A stretch of DNA of 64,000 nt. It comes from Microglena sp. YARC. Lineage: Eukaryota > Chlorophyta > Chlorophyceae > Chlamydomonadales > Chlamydomonadaceae. This document shows, one piece after another, positions 1-11,700 of this stretch. A program made the translations under genes and the position numbers. The notes beneath the pieces are model-generated. The model had not been told where the DNA came from, did not search any database, and saw nothing but the letters and a program-made list of their open reading frames with translations. The stretch lies in the NCBI GenBank assembly GCA_022414725.1, contig CM039464.1, positions 19,983,144-20,047,143 of the forward strand, in the 5' to 3' direction. Position 1 is the stretch's first letter; every line of letters starts with the position of its first letter.

Positions 1-567
1 TCCAATGTGAATCCATACCTCGGCATGGCTGCTTCCAACACGCTCTTCTGCCTTAGAGAGGGTCGGACTGTGTGTGTGTATGTACATATAATCCAATGTG
101 AATCCATACCTAGGCATGGCTGCCACCAACACACTGAGCTGCCTTAGAGAGGGTCGAACAGTATGTGTGTGTTCGTGTGTGTGTATGTACATTTAATCCA
201 ATGTGAATCCATACCTCGGCATGGCTGCTTCCAACACGCTCTTCTGCCTTAGAGAGGGTCGGACTGTGTGTGTTTATGTACATATAATCCAATGTGAATC
301 CTTACCTCGGCATGGCTGCCACCAACACACTCTACTGCCTTAAAGAGGGTCAGGCGGAGTCGTATGTTTCCGCCGCTCCCCTGTCAGATTGCCTTCCGAA
401 AGCTGCGTTTGTGTTCGTGTGTGTGTGTATGCACATAAAATCCAATGTGAAACATTACCTCGGCATGGCTGCTACCAACACACTCTTCTGCCTTAGAGAG
501 GGTCGGACAGTTTGTATGAGTGTTTGTGTGTGTGTGTCTGTACATATAATCCAATGTGAATCCTTAC
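1..567 (-). repeat. Donor-side exon-edge array of the 568-867 exon
   Basis: About five further copies of the last ~40 bases of the neighbouring minus-strand exon, each followed by its splice donor (GTATGG, GTAAGG or GTAATG) and some 50 bases of intron with a TG-rich microsatellite. Copies begin near 1, 91, 197, 287 and 440, with the exon's own edge at about 549. The copy at about 340-400 includes more of the exon. Spacing is irregular (90-150 bp). Confidence 0.75.
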
Positions 568-867
568 CTCGGCATGGCTGCCACCAACACGCTCTTCTGC
601 CTTAGAGAGGGTCGGACGGAGGCATCTGTTCCCGCCGCTCCCCCGTCAGATTGCCTTCCCAAAACTGCGTTTGTGTTCGAGCTCTTCCGACCGCGTCGCA
701 GACTTCCTTGCTTATGATACGCAATGGCCTTGCCTTCCAGGTCACCACTCTTGATTGTGGCCTTGCTTTCAACCTCAGCGCTCTTGCCCTTGCCTCCCAG
801 ATGATTCTTCATGCGTGCGAAGACACTACTCTTGGCTGGTATGGGATCCCCGAGGTGGCGATGGGAC
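568..867 (-). CDS. Exon of an unidentified basic, Ser/Lys/Gly-rich protein
   Basis: This is a 300-base minus-strand exon bounded by an acceptor (CAG at 870-868) and a donor (GAG|GTAAGG at 568/567). The frame is open throughout and reads SHRHLGDPIPAKSSVFARMK and then a Lys/Ser/Gly-rich stretch ending SLRQKSVLVAAMPR. It enters with one base of a split codon and leaves in phase 2. I do not recognise the family. The low-complexity basic composition suits a cytoplasmic tail, and it could be a distal exon of the antiporter gene on the same strand (8450-15658), but no splice link can be shown. Exon-edge copies on both sides (1-567 and 979-1055) support it being a real exon. Confidence 0.5.
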
Positions 868-1090
868 CTGTTCAAGGGGGGGGGGGGGGGGGTAAGGGGT
901 GTGGATGGTGGCAGTGGCGCAAGGTGTGTGGTGGAACAAGGATTGTGGTGGTAACCTCGTGGGTTTTGATCTTTCTGTTGCCTCCCAGCTGATTCTTCAT
1001 GCATGCGTAGACACTGCTCTTGGCCCGTACGGGATCCCCAAGGTGGCGGTGAGACGTGTTTATGAGGTGGGGGGCAAGGGGGTGGATAGT
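868..1090 (-). repeat. Acceptor-side copy of the 568-867 exon plus a poly-G run
   Basis: Bases 979-1055 repeat the 5' edge of the exon at 568-867 (minus-sense motif CACCTTGGGGATCCC, then AAGAGCAGTGTCTACGC). Between the exon and this copy lies a G run near 877-892, which is a C-rich pyrimidine tract on the sense strand, followed by GTGG-rich sequence. Confidence 0.6.
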
Positions 1091-1800
1091 GGTTGTTTCA
1101 AGCACAAAGTACGTCATGTGTAACAACCAAATCATGTATAACCACCAACACGTGAAAACACTTAGTACATCATGTGTACCAACAAGTACATCATGTGTAA
1201 CAAAAAGTACATCATGTGTAACAACAAGTACATCATGTGTAACGACAAGTACATCATGTGTAACAACAAGTACATCATGTGTACAAACAAGTACAACATG
1301 TGTAACAACAAGTACATCATGTGTAACCACCAAATCATGTATCACCACCAACACGTGAAAACACTTAGTACATCATGTGTAACAACAAGTACATCATGTG
1401 TAACCACCAAATCATGTATAACCACCAACACGTGAAAACACTTAGTACATCATGTGTAACAACAAGTACATCATGTGTAACCACCAAATCATGTATAACC
1501 ACCAACACGTGAAAACACTTAGTACATCATGTGTACCAACAAGTACATCATGTGTACCAACAAGTACACCATGTGTAACCACAAGTACATCATGTGTAAC
1601 AACAAGTACATCATGTGTAACCACAAGTACATCATGTGTAACCACAAGTACATCATGTGTAACAACAAGTACATCATGTGTACCAACAAGTACATCATGT
1701 GTACCAACAAGTACATCATGTGTAATGACAAGTACATCATGTGTAACGACAAGTACATCATGTGTAACCACAAGTACATCATGTGTAACCACAATTACCT
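1090..1800. repeat. Minisatellite, ~17-bp unit (ACAAGTACATCATGTGTA)
   Basis: Roughly 35 units of a 16-18 bp repeat. A longer variant block (ACCAAATCATGTATAACC, then CACGTGAAAACACTTAG) recurs at about 1127, 1327, 1409 and 1487, so there is a higher-order layer. Open frames here are repeat-driven and not evidence of a gene. Confidence 0.9.
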
Positions 1801-1924
1801 GCTCCGCGCTATGGACTGGATTGTTTTTAATCCTGGACTCTTTTTCTTGGCGTGTTGTCGCTGCTGAGGGTCCACGACAAGTTCTTCCTCTCGGAACACA
1901 ACGATGCCAGTGGTCCTATTCATT

Positions 1925-2345
1925 GGTGGGGACAGGGATGGGGTCAGGGATGGGGATGGGGAAGAGTAGGATGATGGGGACGGGGACAGGGATGGGGACG
2001 AGTAGGATGGTGGGGATGGGGACAGGGATGGGGATGGGGAAGAGTAGGATGATGGGGATGGGGACAGGGATGGGCACAGGGACGGGGATGGGGACGAAAA
2101 GGATGATGGGGATGGGGAAGAGCAGTCAGATGGGGTGGGGCAGTCAGATGGGGGTGGGGACAGGGATGGGGATGGGAAGAGTAGGATGATGGGGATGGGG
2201 ACAGGGATGGGATGGGGAAGAGTAGGATGGGGACAGGGATGGGGATGGGGAAGAGTAGGATAATGGGGATGGGGACAGGGATGGGGATGGGGAAGAGTAG
2301 GATGACAATGACGGGAGTGGCGATGGCGATGGTAAAAAGTAGGGA
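1925..2345. repeat. G-rich minisatellite (GGGGATGGGGACAGGGATGG)
   Basis: Units of about 30-40 bp with GGGGATGGGG and GAAGAGTAGGATGAT blocks. The plus strand has dense runs of three to four G and could form G-quadruplexes. A second array of the same type lies at 4615-4810. Confidence 0.85.
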
Positions 2346-3738
2346 TGGGACAGGGGGGGGGCAACTTCTAACCAAAAGGACCCGATCGTCCAACATTGTA
2401 GATATCATAGAGAGGATGAATAATCCGGTTTTATTTCTTGGTTTGGCCGAGTAGAAAAAAGTAACGGTCCTCCTAAGTTTGGGGCCGCGGGGGGGGGGGG
2501 GGGGGGGGGGGGGGTCAAGGAAAACATCTGACATTTTCAAAAAATTAGGTACTTTCCAGCGGGGGGGCCCTCAGGAAGTTGCTCGTGTACCGCACGTTGA
2601 AATCCGGGGCTAAAGGGGTCGTAAGCCCCGAAACCATCGAAAAAATCGAAAAATGTTTTTTTTGGGGGGGGGGGGGGGGGGGTCCGACGTCTTTCAGAAA
2701 TATCCTCTGGTGAAAACTGTTACAGGCCAAAACTTCCTCAGGACTCGGTTTCTGATAAAAGTAAGCAGACCTATGACACAAGCTCGACGAGATCTTTCCG
2801 AATCCACGCTTATTTCCAACAACGAGTAAATATGGAGGCGTGATCCTGTAGATCCAAGTCGAGGAATACAGAAGTCGAGCCGGTTTCGGGAATATCTTCG
2901 TAACTTCCTCACCAGACAGAATCTAACAAAGTTAAGCCTACTCACAAAACTGGTTCGACGAGAGCATTCCAAATCTGCGCTTGTTTTCGAGACTGAGTAA
3001 ATGCGTCGTGGTAGTGCTCGAGTATTGACCTCCACAGGTTCCAAGTACACCAAGTGTGAAAGTTGAGTCAAAACAGAAACTCAATATTTCATCCCCAAAC
3101 TTCTTGGGTATAAGGAGAGTACTTAGGCATGCAACTTGGGCTTAACACAACCTTCAAATTCTCAAACACCAACAATAGCTAGCCCAGCTCAGAATCAGGA
3201 CTAAGAAAGGGTGTTTGCTTGACCGTGTTGTGAAACTTTGATCAAATCCAAATTTAAGACCACAAATGGATAGAGCTCGTTGAAAGGATCACTATACACT
3301 ACTTTGACCCCTAATTATAATTCTTGAAGGAGGTATGGGCCTTTGGGGGGGGGGGGGGGGGGGGGGGATAAGGCAGATTTAAAAACCTTCCGACGTAGGT
3401 AAATGAAAAAAACCTTCCTAAGGGCCCCCTGCTTTCCAGGCACTTTTTCTAGCCCTCAGAATGACATGGGAGTGGAACTAGGGTGTTCCTCTACTAAATA
3501 CCAGTCAAAAAATGATATTGGGGGAGAGACCCACCACACATTTTGCCCAGGGCACATGGGGGGGGGGGGTCCAGGATCTCTCTCTCTCTCTCCACACACA
3601 ACGCTCTAACCAACACTTGCACAACGACGTACAGATCGCGAGACCTCATTCTTCTATTTCCCTTCCCCTCACTGTGCGTCTGTTTTCGTTCTGGTGACTA
3701 GTGCTAGTTGATGTTCTTCGATGGAATGACAATCGAAG
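2346..3738. other. Gene-free stretch with poly-G runs and a 165-bp duplication
   Basis: No convincing gene is seen. Long G homopolymers lie at about 2490-2513, 2664-2682, 3342-3367 and 3557-3567. Bases about 2690-3060 hold two diverged direct copies of a ~165-bp segment, marked by TCGACGAGA followed by ATTCCAAATCTGCGC-like sequence. Open frames here lack family resemblance. Confidence 0.5.
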
Positions 3739-4077
3739 GGCACTCCCTGCGACAAGTGCGGTAACCCTTGCACCAATAGGCCAGTGGCATGCCCAATGTG
3801 TCAAAGCGATGCTGGCTCGACTTGCACACACGTGTGGAGCTACCACTTCCTTCACCACATGCAGTCTGTGCACCCAGGCCAGCAACTCAGCGAGGACGAC
3901 ATCAATCAATTCTCTTTGAAGGTGGCTGAGTTTGAGGGGGTGGTTGCCAAGGAGGTCAATCCCCAAGGGCGTGAGCAGTGTGTGCAAAGGGAGCGAGATC
4001 AAGTGCGGCTTGAGGCATCCCTTGTAGACGCGCCGGCATTGTTCTGGAAAATGGTGGTCGATGACGTCACCGACTAA
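3739..4077 (+). CDS. Terminal exon of a Cys/His zinc-cluster protein
   Basis: The frame is open from 3730 to a TAA at 4075-4077. A possible acceptor AG at 3737-3738 opens the exon. The peptide starts with a Cys-rich block, CDKCGNPCTNRPVACPMC, then two His clusters (HVWSYHFLHH and a following HP). The spacing resembles a C2H2-like or RING-related zinc-binding fold. A soluble 60-residue tail follows (QLSEDDINQFSLKVAEFEGV ... ALFWKMVVDDVTD). Composition is clearly coding compared with the flanks. The family is not recognised; it may be a host gene or the C-terminus of a transposon protein. Upstream exons were not found. The minus-strand frame here is a shadow. Confidence 0.5.
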   Translation, partial: GTPCDKCGNPCTNRPVACPMCQSDAGSTCTHVWSYHFLHHMQSVHPGQQLSEDDINQFSLKVAEFEGVVAKEVNPQGREQCVQRERDQVRLEASLVDAPALFWKMVVDDVTD

Positions 4078-4615
4078 GACAACATGTTGTAAAGGACTAC
4101 ATTGTGCCCTTCAGCCATACATACATTAGTGATTATTGAAGAGCTGATTATTTAATGCCTGATTGAAGCTTGGATTGAAGAGCTGATTATTTAATGCCTG
4201 GTTGAAACTTGGATTGAAGACCTGATTATTTAATGCCTGATTGAAGCTTGGATTGAAGAACTGATTATTGAAGGCCTGATTATTGAAGAATGTTGAAGGT
4301 GGGCACATTAGGGGCCAAGGGGCCCTGACCCTCAAGCCCCACCAAACAATGTGACATTGATAATGATGATTTTCTATGATTCAAACATTGCCAATGGTCT
4401 CTAGACCAACCTCAATGGATAGGTCTTTGAAACCCCTGTAAATGGGCATAATTAGACACCATTACACTAAGTGGTGGCTGAGATGGTGACTGTACAGTGA
4501 GTTCCGGAGCTGGGGGGGGGGGGGGGGGGGGGTCTGCAGAAGGGTGCCTCGGCACTTTTTTGGGATGCGGTCTTTCACTTTTCTTTTGCCCTCCCCCCCC
4601 CCCTTGGGTGGGGAT
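4078..4615. repeat. 54-bp tandem repeat and flanking non-coding DNA
   Basis: From about 4128 to 4300 there are three and a half copies of a ~54-bp A/T-rich unit (GATTATTTAATGCC, then TGAAGCTTGGATTGAAGA). The rest, including a G run at 4513-4532, shows nothing gene-like. Confidence 0.75.
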
Positions 4616-4853
4616 GAAGAAAAGTATTATGGTGATGGAGATTGTGAAAAGTAGGATGATGGGGATGGGGATGAGAATGGGAAAAGGGAGGATAACGGGG
4701 GCGGGGATGGGGAAGATTAGGATGACAAGGACGGAGATGGTGATGGGAAAAGGTAGGATGGTGGGGTCAGGGATGGGGATGGGGATGGGCATGGAAAAAG
4801 TAGGATGACTGGGACATCATTTTCATCATCATCATTACATTATTGTTATCATC

Positions 4854-4884
<31 letters not shown>

Positions 4885-4893
4885 CTATTATTA

Positions 4894-4925
<32 letters not shown>

Positions 4926-4970
4926 GTTATTATTATTATTAATATTATTATTATTATTCAGACTCACCCA
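4615..4970. repeat. G-rich minisatellite followed by a (TTA/TCA)n tract
   Basis: 4615-4810 is GGGATGGGGATG-type sequence like that at 1925-2345. About 4815-4958 is a trinucleotide run of ATT and ATC. Poly-Asn and GMGMG frames are low-complexity artefacts. Confidence 0.9.
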
Positions 4971-5079
4971 GCACCCTTGACTCCTCCAGCTTCGCCGAAG
5001 TTTGGTCCCGATACAGCTGTCAGGGGCTGCTTCAAGGAGCCGCGCCTCTCATAATTTACTGAGCCTCGTGCAATGGTCT

Positions 5080-5757
5080 CTAATTCAGGAGCGGACATCT
5101 ACAAGATGCATGATGGGATGTTGCAATTGTTATTGTTAGCAATGGCTGTTATTTGTAATGGTTATTGTTAGTAATGGTTGTTATTATGGTTATTATTAGA
5201 GATGATTCTTACTACGGTTACTGTGCCCGCTTCAGTAGAGGTTGTATACAGGATGGTCGAGTAAAGGAGGGATTTCAATGTGAGGAATGATGTTATGGTT
5301 GTGATCACTGTGCCCCCCCCCCACCCCCCCCCTTTTTAAATGATGGCTTTTGCACTGGTTGTGATCACTGTCATGCTCGATGTGCCCCCCTACACAGCCT
5401 AGTGCAATGATCTCTGATTCAGAAGCGGACGTCTACAAGATGGACGAAGAAAAGAGGGCTTGCAATATTTGGGACATTGTAATGGTTGGTATTACTGTGC
5501 CCAAATTAGGAAAGGTCATGTACAGGATGGACAAGGAAAGGAGGGCTTTCAATATTGGGGACATTGTAATGGTCAGTATCACTGTGCCCAAATAAGGAAA
5601 GGTCACGTACAAGATGGACGAAGAAAAGAGGGCTTTCAACATTGGGGACGTCGTAATGGTTGTGATCACTGTGCCCGAATTAGCTAAGGTCATGTCAGGG
5701 ATGGACAAGGAAAGGAGATCTTTCAATGTGAGGGATGTTGTAATTGTTGTGATCACT
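5080..5757. repeat. Tandem repeat, ~86-bp unit
   Basis: Four clear units start near 5439, 5527, 5611 and 5699, with decayed ones upstream from about 5090. Key strings are GATGGACGAAGAAAAGAGGG and CACTGTGCCC. Two subtypes (GACGAAGAAAAG and GACAAGGAAAGG) alternate. The unit could derive from an exon edge, but no parent exon was found here. Confidence 0.75.
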
Positions 5758-5970
5758 GCCCAGAGCCATAGCTTTTCTTTTCAGCTACGAGCAGTAGCTT
5801 CTGGGCAGCTTTTTGAGCCAGCCACTGAGCTACACCCAAATATTTCAGCAGTTCTGGACAGCTAATCGTGTCAGCTTGAAGGTGCACTGGGTTGAAGTGC
5901 ATTTCATTTGGCTCAATAGCCAGTCAGGGGAGCTACCTAGAAGCTGCTGCTCGTAGCTTCCCCAGGAGAA
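5758..5970. mobile_element. MITE-like fold-back element, family B, copy 1
   Basis: The terminal regions are inverted copies of each other: AGCTACGAGCAGTAGCTTCT near 5783-5802 against the reverse complement of the sequence near 5940-5962 (AGCTACGAGCAGCAGCTTCT). They share further inner match around GAGCCAGCCACTGAGC. There is no coding capacity. A second member lies at 14268-14482. Confidence 0.6.
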
Positions 5971-6712
5971 GAGGGCTTTGATGGTAAAATTTACACGAAA
6001 ATTAAAAATAAGACAAATAAGAAACAAGCTGCAAACGCCATGCCTAAAAACCTGAAGAGTGCTAATCCCAGAGCCATAAGCGATGATCCACAACCCACCC
6101 CACCCCACCCCCCAGCCTTGCGATGATCCACAACCCACCCAACACAACCCCACCATACTTCCCACCCCACCACACCCCTTCAATGATCAACACCCCACCA
6201 CACCCCCTACTGCTCCCTCCAGGAAATTCTAAAAATAATAAACAATGCAGGAACCGAGGGGGGGGCAAGAAATAAGCTGCCGTACCGCACCTTCGCTTTG
6301 GATAGAGCCTATCCTCAAACTATATAAAATAAAAAAAGTATTTTTTTTTGAGCCAAAAATAAAGTTGTACCAAAGTTAGAGGGGTCCAAAGTTGTTTTCA
6401 AGCAAAGCGGCCAAAATCTTAACATCGCGATAAATCACGTTTGGATAACCCCATGAAAGATGTAAGAGCATAACTGAAATGGGCTTTAAAAGATCTTTCG
6501 TATGACCCCCATTTTAGGGGGGGTAGGGTGAGGTAATTTGGTTTTAGGAGGGGGGGGGGGGGGGGGGGTAAAAAAACTTTTAGCCAACTTTATTTTTCCC
6601 CTCTTTTTGTATGAAACGTCCACAATTCCAACTCCCATCTGAATCGGACACCATATCGAAGGTGCGGTCCAAAATCTGTCTTTCTGCCCCCCCCCTGGCA
6701 GGAACAATGGTA
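5971..6712. other. Gene-free stretch with short local repeats
   Basis: Bases 6060-6200 contain three CGATGATCCACAACCCACC-type repeats. The motif CCCAGAGCCATAAGCGATG here recurs as a diverged copy near 8088. A G run lies at 6548-6568. Nothing gene-like was seen. Confidence 0.5.
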
Positions 6713-6838
6713 AAAAAGGACAGGAAAATGGAAAATAATAAACGATGGTAAAAGTGGGCAGGAAAATGGAAAATTCTAATAATAATAAATGATGGTGAAA
6801 ATGGACAGGGAAAATGGAAAATAATACAAATAATTAAC
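6713..6838. repeat. A-rich tandem repeat, left half
   Basis: About three units of GGTGAAAATGGACAGGAAAA and AATAATAAACGATGG. The same repeat resumes at 7889, so the element at 6839-7888 was inserted into it. Confidence 0.75.
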
Positions 6839-7888
6839 TATCTCCATAGGTGCCTAAGTCCGAAAACGCCCTAAGTCGATACAAGAATGTGATACAGAGC
6901 CGTACATGGCCCAAACTGCTCGGAAGCGAATTCTGTCAGGCTCATATTGTTCGCGACGGTGTCAGCTATGCGCGCAGCTACTTTTCGTGCGCGTTCGCAT
7001 CTGGTCGCGAGCAGCCTTGTTCGGCAGGCCGGTGGCAGTACATCAGATGTGCGATAATTAGTGATACAAATCCAGATCGCGTCAGATACGAGGCCGCGCG
7101 AGCTATTCCGAAGAAAGGTACCTCGGGACGAAAGGCGTATCGAACCCCTATTACAAGGTCGGAGGCTGCGCTTCAGCCTTGGCCTCGGAATCTACTGAAA
7201 TAGCTGTACATCTCAAGATTTTACCTCCCTGTGGCCTACCACACCATGGCTCAGGATTAGGGTGTGTTTTCAATTATCTACCCCAAATCAAAAACTGAGT
7301 TCAGATGTGGATGTTTGAAGACAAATTAAAAAAAGGTCTGTTTTTTGAATTTATTTTCAAAAAATATTTGAATTTTGAATTTTTGGGAAAAAAGAAAAAG
7401 TTGTTCTGCACGCTAAATCTTGAGATAGAGCAAAACCGAGGCCCAAAATGTTTCAATTGAGGCTGTGCAACTCTGACCTAGACTTGGGACACCCACGAAA
7501 TGTAAATAATCAGTGTTTTGGGGATCCGTACTCAACTGTACTGCCTGTGTACTGCCATCCAAGACCTTCCGTAATAACTACTGGTAGGGAAAGACGTTAC
7601 ACAACATTTGTACCCAGTGTTCTTTTTAAATGGCTTGTTTCGGTCGCGAAAGGCTCCGCATCACTTCCTACGTAAAACCTGTATCGACTTAGGGACCCCC
7701 ATAGTAACAAATTAGCATGTTTCACTTGACCTGGTCCCCACCATTTGAGAAAAACCAAATCCGAGTATTTGTGTGTTGAACTGATGTGGTTGGGCAACTT
7801 ATTAGCAAAAAATCTGTGTTTTTGGACTTGAGGGCATAGGCTCAATCCATCCGTATCGCTCAGGGTCTGACTTAGGCACCTATGGAGA
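6839..7888. mobile_element. ~1.05 kb TIR element inserted in a tandem repeat
   Basis: A perfect inverted repeat, TCTCCATAGGTGCCTAAGTC, occupies the two ends (about 6841-6860 and 7867-7886). Each end is flanked by TA, and diverged matching continues for another ~15 bases (CCCTAAGTCGATAC). The flanking A-rich tandem repeat is interrupted exactly at these ends. TA flanks suit a Tc1/mariner-like target site. No transposase is recognisable, so this looks non-autonomous. A 117-codon frame (6850-7203) starts inside the left TIR. Its GC-rich sequence differs from the AT-rich rest of the element and could be captured DNA. Confidence 0.75.
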
Positions 7889-8449
7889 TATGGTGAAAAT
7901 GGACAGGAAATGGAAATTTTTAAAAATAAAACAACGGCAAAAATGGTCAGGTGTAAAAAATTAGTAAAAATGGACGGAGCCCACGTTTCTGGGATTGTTG
8001 TTATCAAAGCCAGCAGATGAGCTCTTCGCCTTCCTCTTAAACATATTAATGCTCCCTTCCCCACCCCCAGTCCCACCCCCCAGAGCCATGTGCGATGGTC
8101 CACACCCCAGGAAAAGAGGGATTTGATGGTAAAAAGGGACAGGAAAATTGGAAAATTCTGAAAATAATGAACTATGGTAAAAATGGACAGGAAAGATTTG
8201 TAAAAATGGACGAAACCCACGTTTTCGGGGTTGTCGTCGTTATCGAAGCCGGCAGATGAGCTCTTCGTCTTCTCCTTCAATTAACTGTTGGACCGGCAAC
8301 ATGCGGTGATCCAGTTGCAGGAGTATGCATTGATGAAGTTCTTAATGCCAATGCGGGTACAAATGCTCAGGAAGAAAACGGAAAAGAATAAAAAAATAAC
8401 ACTGGTAAAAATGGACAGGGAAGAAATGGTAGAAATGGACGGAACCCAC
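7889..8449 (-). repeat. Donor-side exon-edge copies of antiporter exon 7 mixed with A-rich repeat
   Basis: On the minus strand, two further copies of the 3' part of exon 7 occur at about 8207-8360 and 7972-8035. Each ends with the conserved GAAAACGTGGGT-like donor context. A-rich GGTAAAAATGGACAGG repeats lie between them. The copies contain stops in the exon 7 frame, so they are probably intronic. Confidence 0.7.
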
Positions 8450-8749
8450 GTTTTCGGGGTCATCGTCGTCATCAAAGCCAGCAGAGGAGCTCTTCGCCTT
8501 CTTCTTCTTCTTCAATGAGCTGTTGGACGAGCAACATGCGCTGATCCAGTTGCATGAGTATGCGTTGATAAAGTTCTTAATGCCCAGCGTGGGGGAGCTT
8601 TCTCGTAAGAATTTGTCCAATTCAGTGGTGTGGTCTGTCTGGAGTGATACCACTTCCCAGTCGACCCCTTGTAGCATTTCATTTTCGTCTTGTTCTGCCT
8701 TCATTGCTTCCAAGGCACTGCTAGTGAACTGCCTCAACGAGCCTTTGAC
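8450..8749 (-). CDS. Antiporter exon 7 (cytoplasmic segment)
   Basis: The acceptor CAG is at 8752-8750 behind a long CCCCACC pyrimidine tract. The putative donor is AAC|GTGGGT at 8450/8449. The 100 codons read in phase 0 from exon 6. The segment starts VKGSLRQFTSSALEAMKAEQ, continues with a DWEVV motif like the post-membrane region of SOS1-type antiporters, and ends with a Lys run and an Asp run (KKKKKAKSSS, GFDDDDDPEN). The 3' end is less certain than the 5' end. Confidence 0.6.
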
Positions 8750-11700
8750 CTGAGTTGGGGTGGGGTGGGTGGGTGGGGTGAGATGGGGTTGGGTGGGGTG
8801 GGGTGGGAGTGGTTGGGTGGGGTAGGGTGGGGTGGGGTAGGGTGGGAGGTGTGGGGTGGAGTGGGATGGGATGGGGTTGGGTGGGTGGGGTGGTTCTGTC
8901 AACATTGCACTGCTAGTGAACTGCCTCAACAACCTTTGTCCTGAGGTGGGGTGGGGTGGATGGGTGGGGTGAGATGGGGTTGGATGGGGTGGGGTGGGAG
9001 TGGTGGGGTGGGGTAGGGTGGGGAGGTGTGGGGTGGGGTGGGTGGGGTGGTTCTGTCAACATTGCCTTTAATGCACTGCTAGTGAACTGCCTCAACGAGC
9101 CTTTGACCTGGGGTGGGGTGGGGTAGGGTGGGGTAGGGTGGTGCTGCCTTCATTACCTCTTATGCACTACTAGTGAACTGCCTCAACAAGCCTTTGACCT
9201 GGGGTGGGGTGGGGTTGGATTGGGTTGGGTGGGGTTGGGTAGGGTGGGGAGGTGTGGGGTGGGGTGGGGTGGTGCTGCCTTCATTGCTTATAATGCACTA
9301 CTAGTGAACTGCCTCACCGAGCCTTTGACCTGGGGTGGGGTGGGTGGGATGGGGTTGAGGGTGGGGTGCTTCTACCTTCATTGCCTCCAAGGCACTGCTA
9401 GTGAACTGCTTCAACGACCTGGGGTGGGTGGGGTTGGGGTGGGGTGGGTGGGGTGAGACGGGGTTTAGTGGGATGGGGTTGGGTTGGGTTGGGTTGGGTT
9501 GGATGGGGTTGGGTCGGGTGGGATGGGGTGGTTCTGCTGATGATTAGTTCTGGGCCAAAAGCGTCTGCTTTCATTTCCCTGCTCATCTGGATATCTGTAT
9601 TACGGCCAGTTATCATATAACCTGTGTCAAACCAACTCACTCATATCGAGCAATTGTGTCTTAACTGTCATCCCATGATGATTAGTTCTGGGATGACAGT
9701 GTCTGGTTTCATTTCCCTGCTCATCTGGATGTCTGTATTACCGCTAGTTATTATACAACCTGTGTCTCACGAACTCACTCATATCGAGCCATTGTGTCTT
9801 ACCTGTCATCCCATGATGATAAGTTCTGGGATGACAGTGTCTGGTTTCATTTCTCTGTTCATCTGGATAATGTATTACTGCCACTTATTATATAAGCTTT
9901 GTCTCCAAACTTATTCATATCGAGCTAGGAGTGTGTCTTCCCTGTCACCCCATGATAATCAGTTCAGGGCCGACAGTGTCTAGCTTCATCCCCCTGTTCA
10001 TCTGGATATATGTATTACTATCAGTTATTATACAACCTATGGCTCACGAAGTCATTTATAACGAGCTAGGAGTGTATCTTACCTGTCTCTGCATGATCAT
10101 TAGTTCAGGGCCGAGAGTGTCTAGCTCCACTTCCCTGTGCATCTGGATATATGTCTTACCAGCAGTTATTGTACAACCTATGGGTCATGAACTCATGTAT
10201 ATTGAGCCATGATTGTTTCTTACCTGTCTCCGCATGATGATTGGTTCTGGGCCAACCGCATCTAGCTCCATTTCCCTGTTCATCTAGATATATATATAAC
10301 CACCAGATATTGTATAACCTATGGCTCGCTAACTCATTTACATCAAGCTAGGAGTGTGTCTTCCCTGCATCCACATGATGATCAGTTCTGGGCCAACAGC
10401 GTTTAGCTCCATTTCCCTTTGCATCTGGATATATGTATTACTGCCAGTTTTTATACAACCTATGGCTCACGAAATCATTTATTTCGAGCCATTATTGTGC
10501 CTTACCTATCATAGAATGATGATTAGTTATTAGCCAACAGCGTCTAGCTCCATTTCCCTGTTCATCTGGATGAATGTCTTACTGCCAGGCATTATACAAC
10601 CTATAGCTCACAAGCTCATTTATGTTGAGCCATTATTGTGTCTTACCTGTCATCTTATGATGAATAGTTCTGGGCCGACCGCGTCTGGTCTCATTTCCCT
10701 GTTCATCTGGATATAACCGCCAGGTATTATACAACCTATAGCTCACAAACTCATTCATATTGAGCTAGGAGTATGTCTTACCTGTTATCCAATGATGATT
10801 AGTTGTGGGCCGACCGCATCTGGTCTCATTTCCCTGTTCATCTGGATATATGTATTACCGCCACTTATTGTATAACCTGTAGCTCACAAACTCATATATA
10901 ACGAGGAAGGAGTGTGTCTTACCTGTCTCCGCATGATAATCAGTTATGGGCCGACCGCGTCTGGTCTCATTTCCCCGTTCATCTGGATATATGTATTACC
11001 GCAACCTATTGAATAACCTATAGCTCACAAACTCATGTATAACGAGTTTGGAGTGTGTCTTACCTGTCTCCGCATGATAATCAGTTCTGGGCTGACCGCG
11101 TCTAGCTTCAGGAGAGTCATGAGTGGTCCAGCTAGGGGTCCGTTGATCATCAAGGTCATGATGACAAAGCCTGCAGTGTAGATGGCGGATTTGTTCATTA
11201 TAAAATAAATAAATAATGAGTCATGAGTTGCGCTGCCAGGGGTCTGTTGATCATCAGGGTCATGATGACAAAGCCTGCAGCGCAGATGGCAGATTTGTTT
11301 ATTATATAAATAAATAAATAAATAGCGAATCATTAGTGGCGCTGCCAGGGGTCTGCTGATCATCAGGGTCATGATGACAAAGCCTGCAGTGCAGATGGCG
11401 GATTTATTTAATGATAAAATAAATAAATAATGAGTCATGAGTGGCGCTGCCAGGGGTCTGTTGATCATCAGGGACATCATGATGACAAAGCCTGCAGTGC
11501 AGATGGCAGATGTGTTCATTAAAAAACATGCAGCGTAGCTGGCATCAATCAGTGCTGGGCAAAATGGAAAACGAGTTTTGGATTTGTTGAGAACCTTTGC
11601 GGCATTTATATTTCAAAACCAAACAAAACTGCAGTGCAGATGGCAATCGCAGGCCTCACATGCGGTTGGTTGTGTTGAGGCCCTTTGCCACAGATCTATT

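Noticed and set aside
6850..7203. 117-codon host gene
   Set aside because: It starts inside the terminal repeat of a mobile element and shows no recognisable domain; noted only as possible captured DNA.
9540..11040. CRISPR array
   Set aside because: Units are whole diverged tandem repeats containing exon sequence and a splice donor, not short identical repeats with unique spacers, and the genome is eukaryotic.
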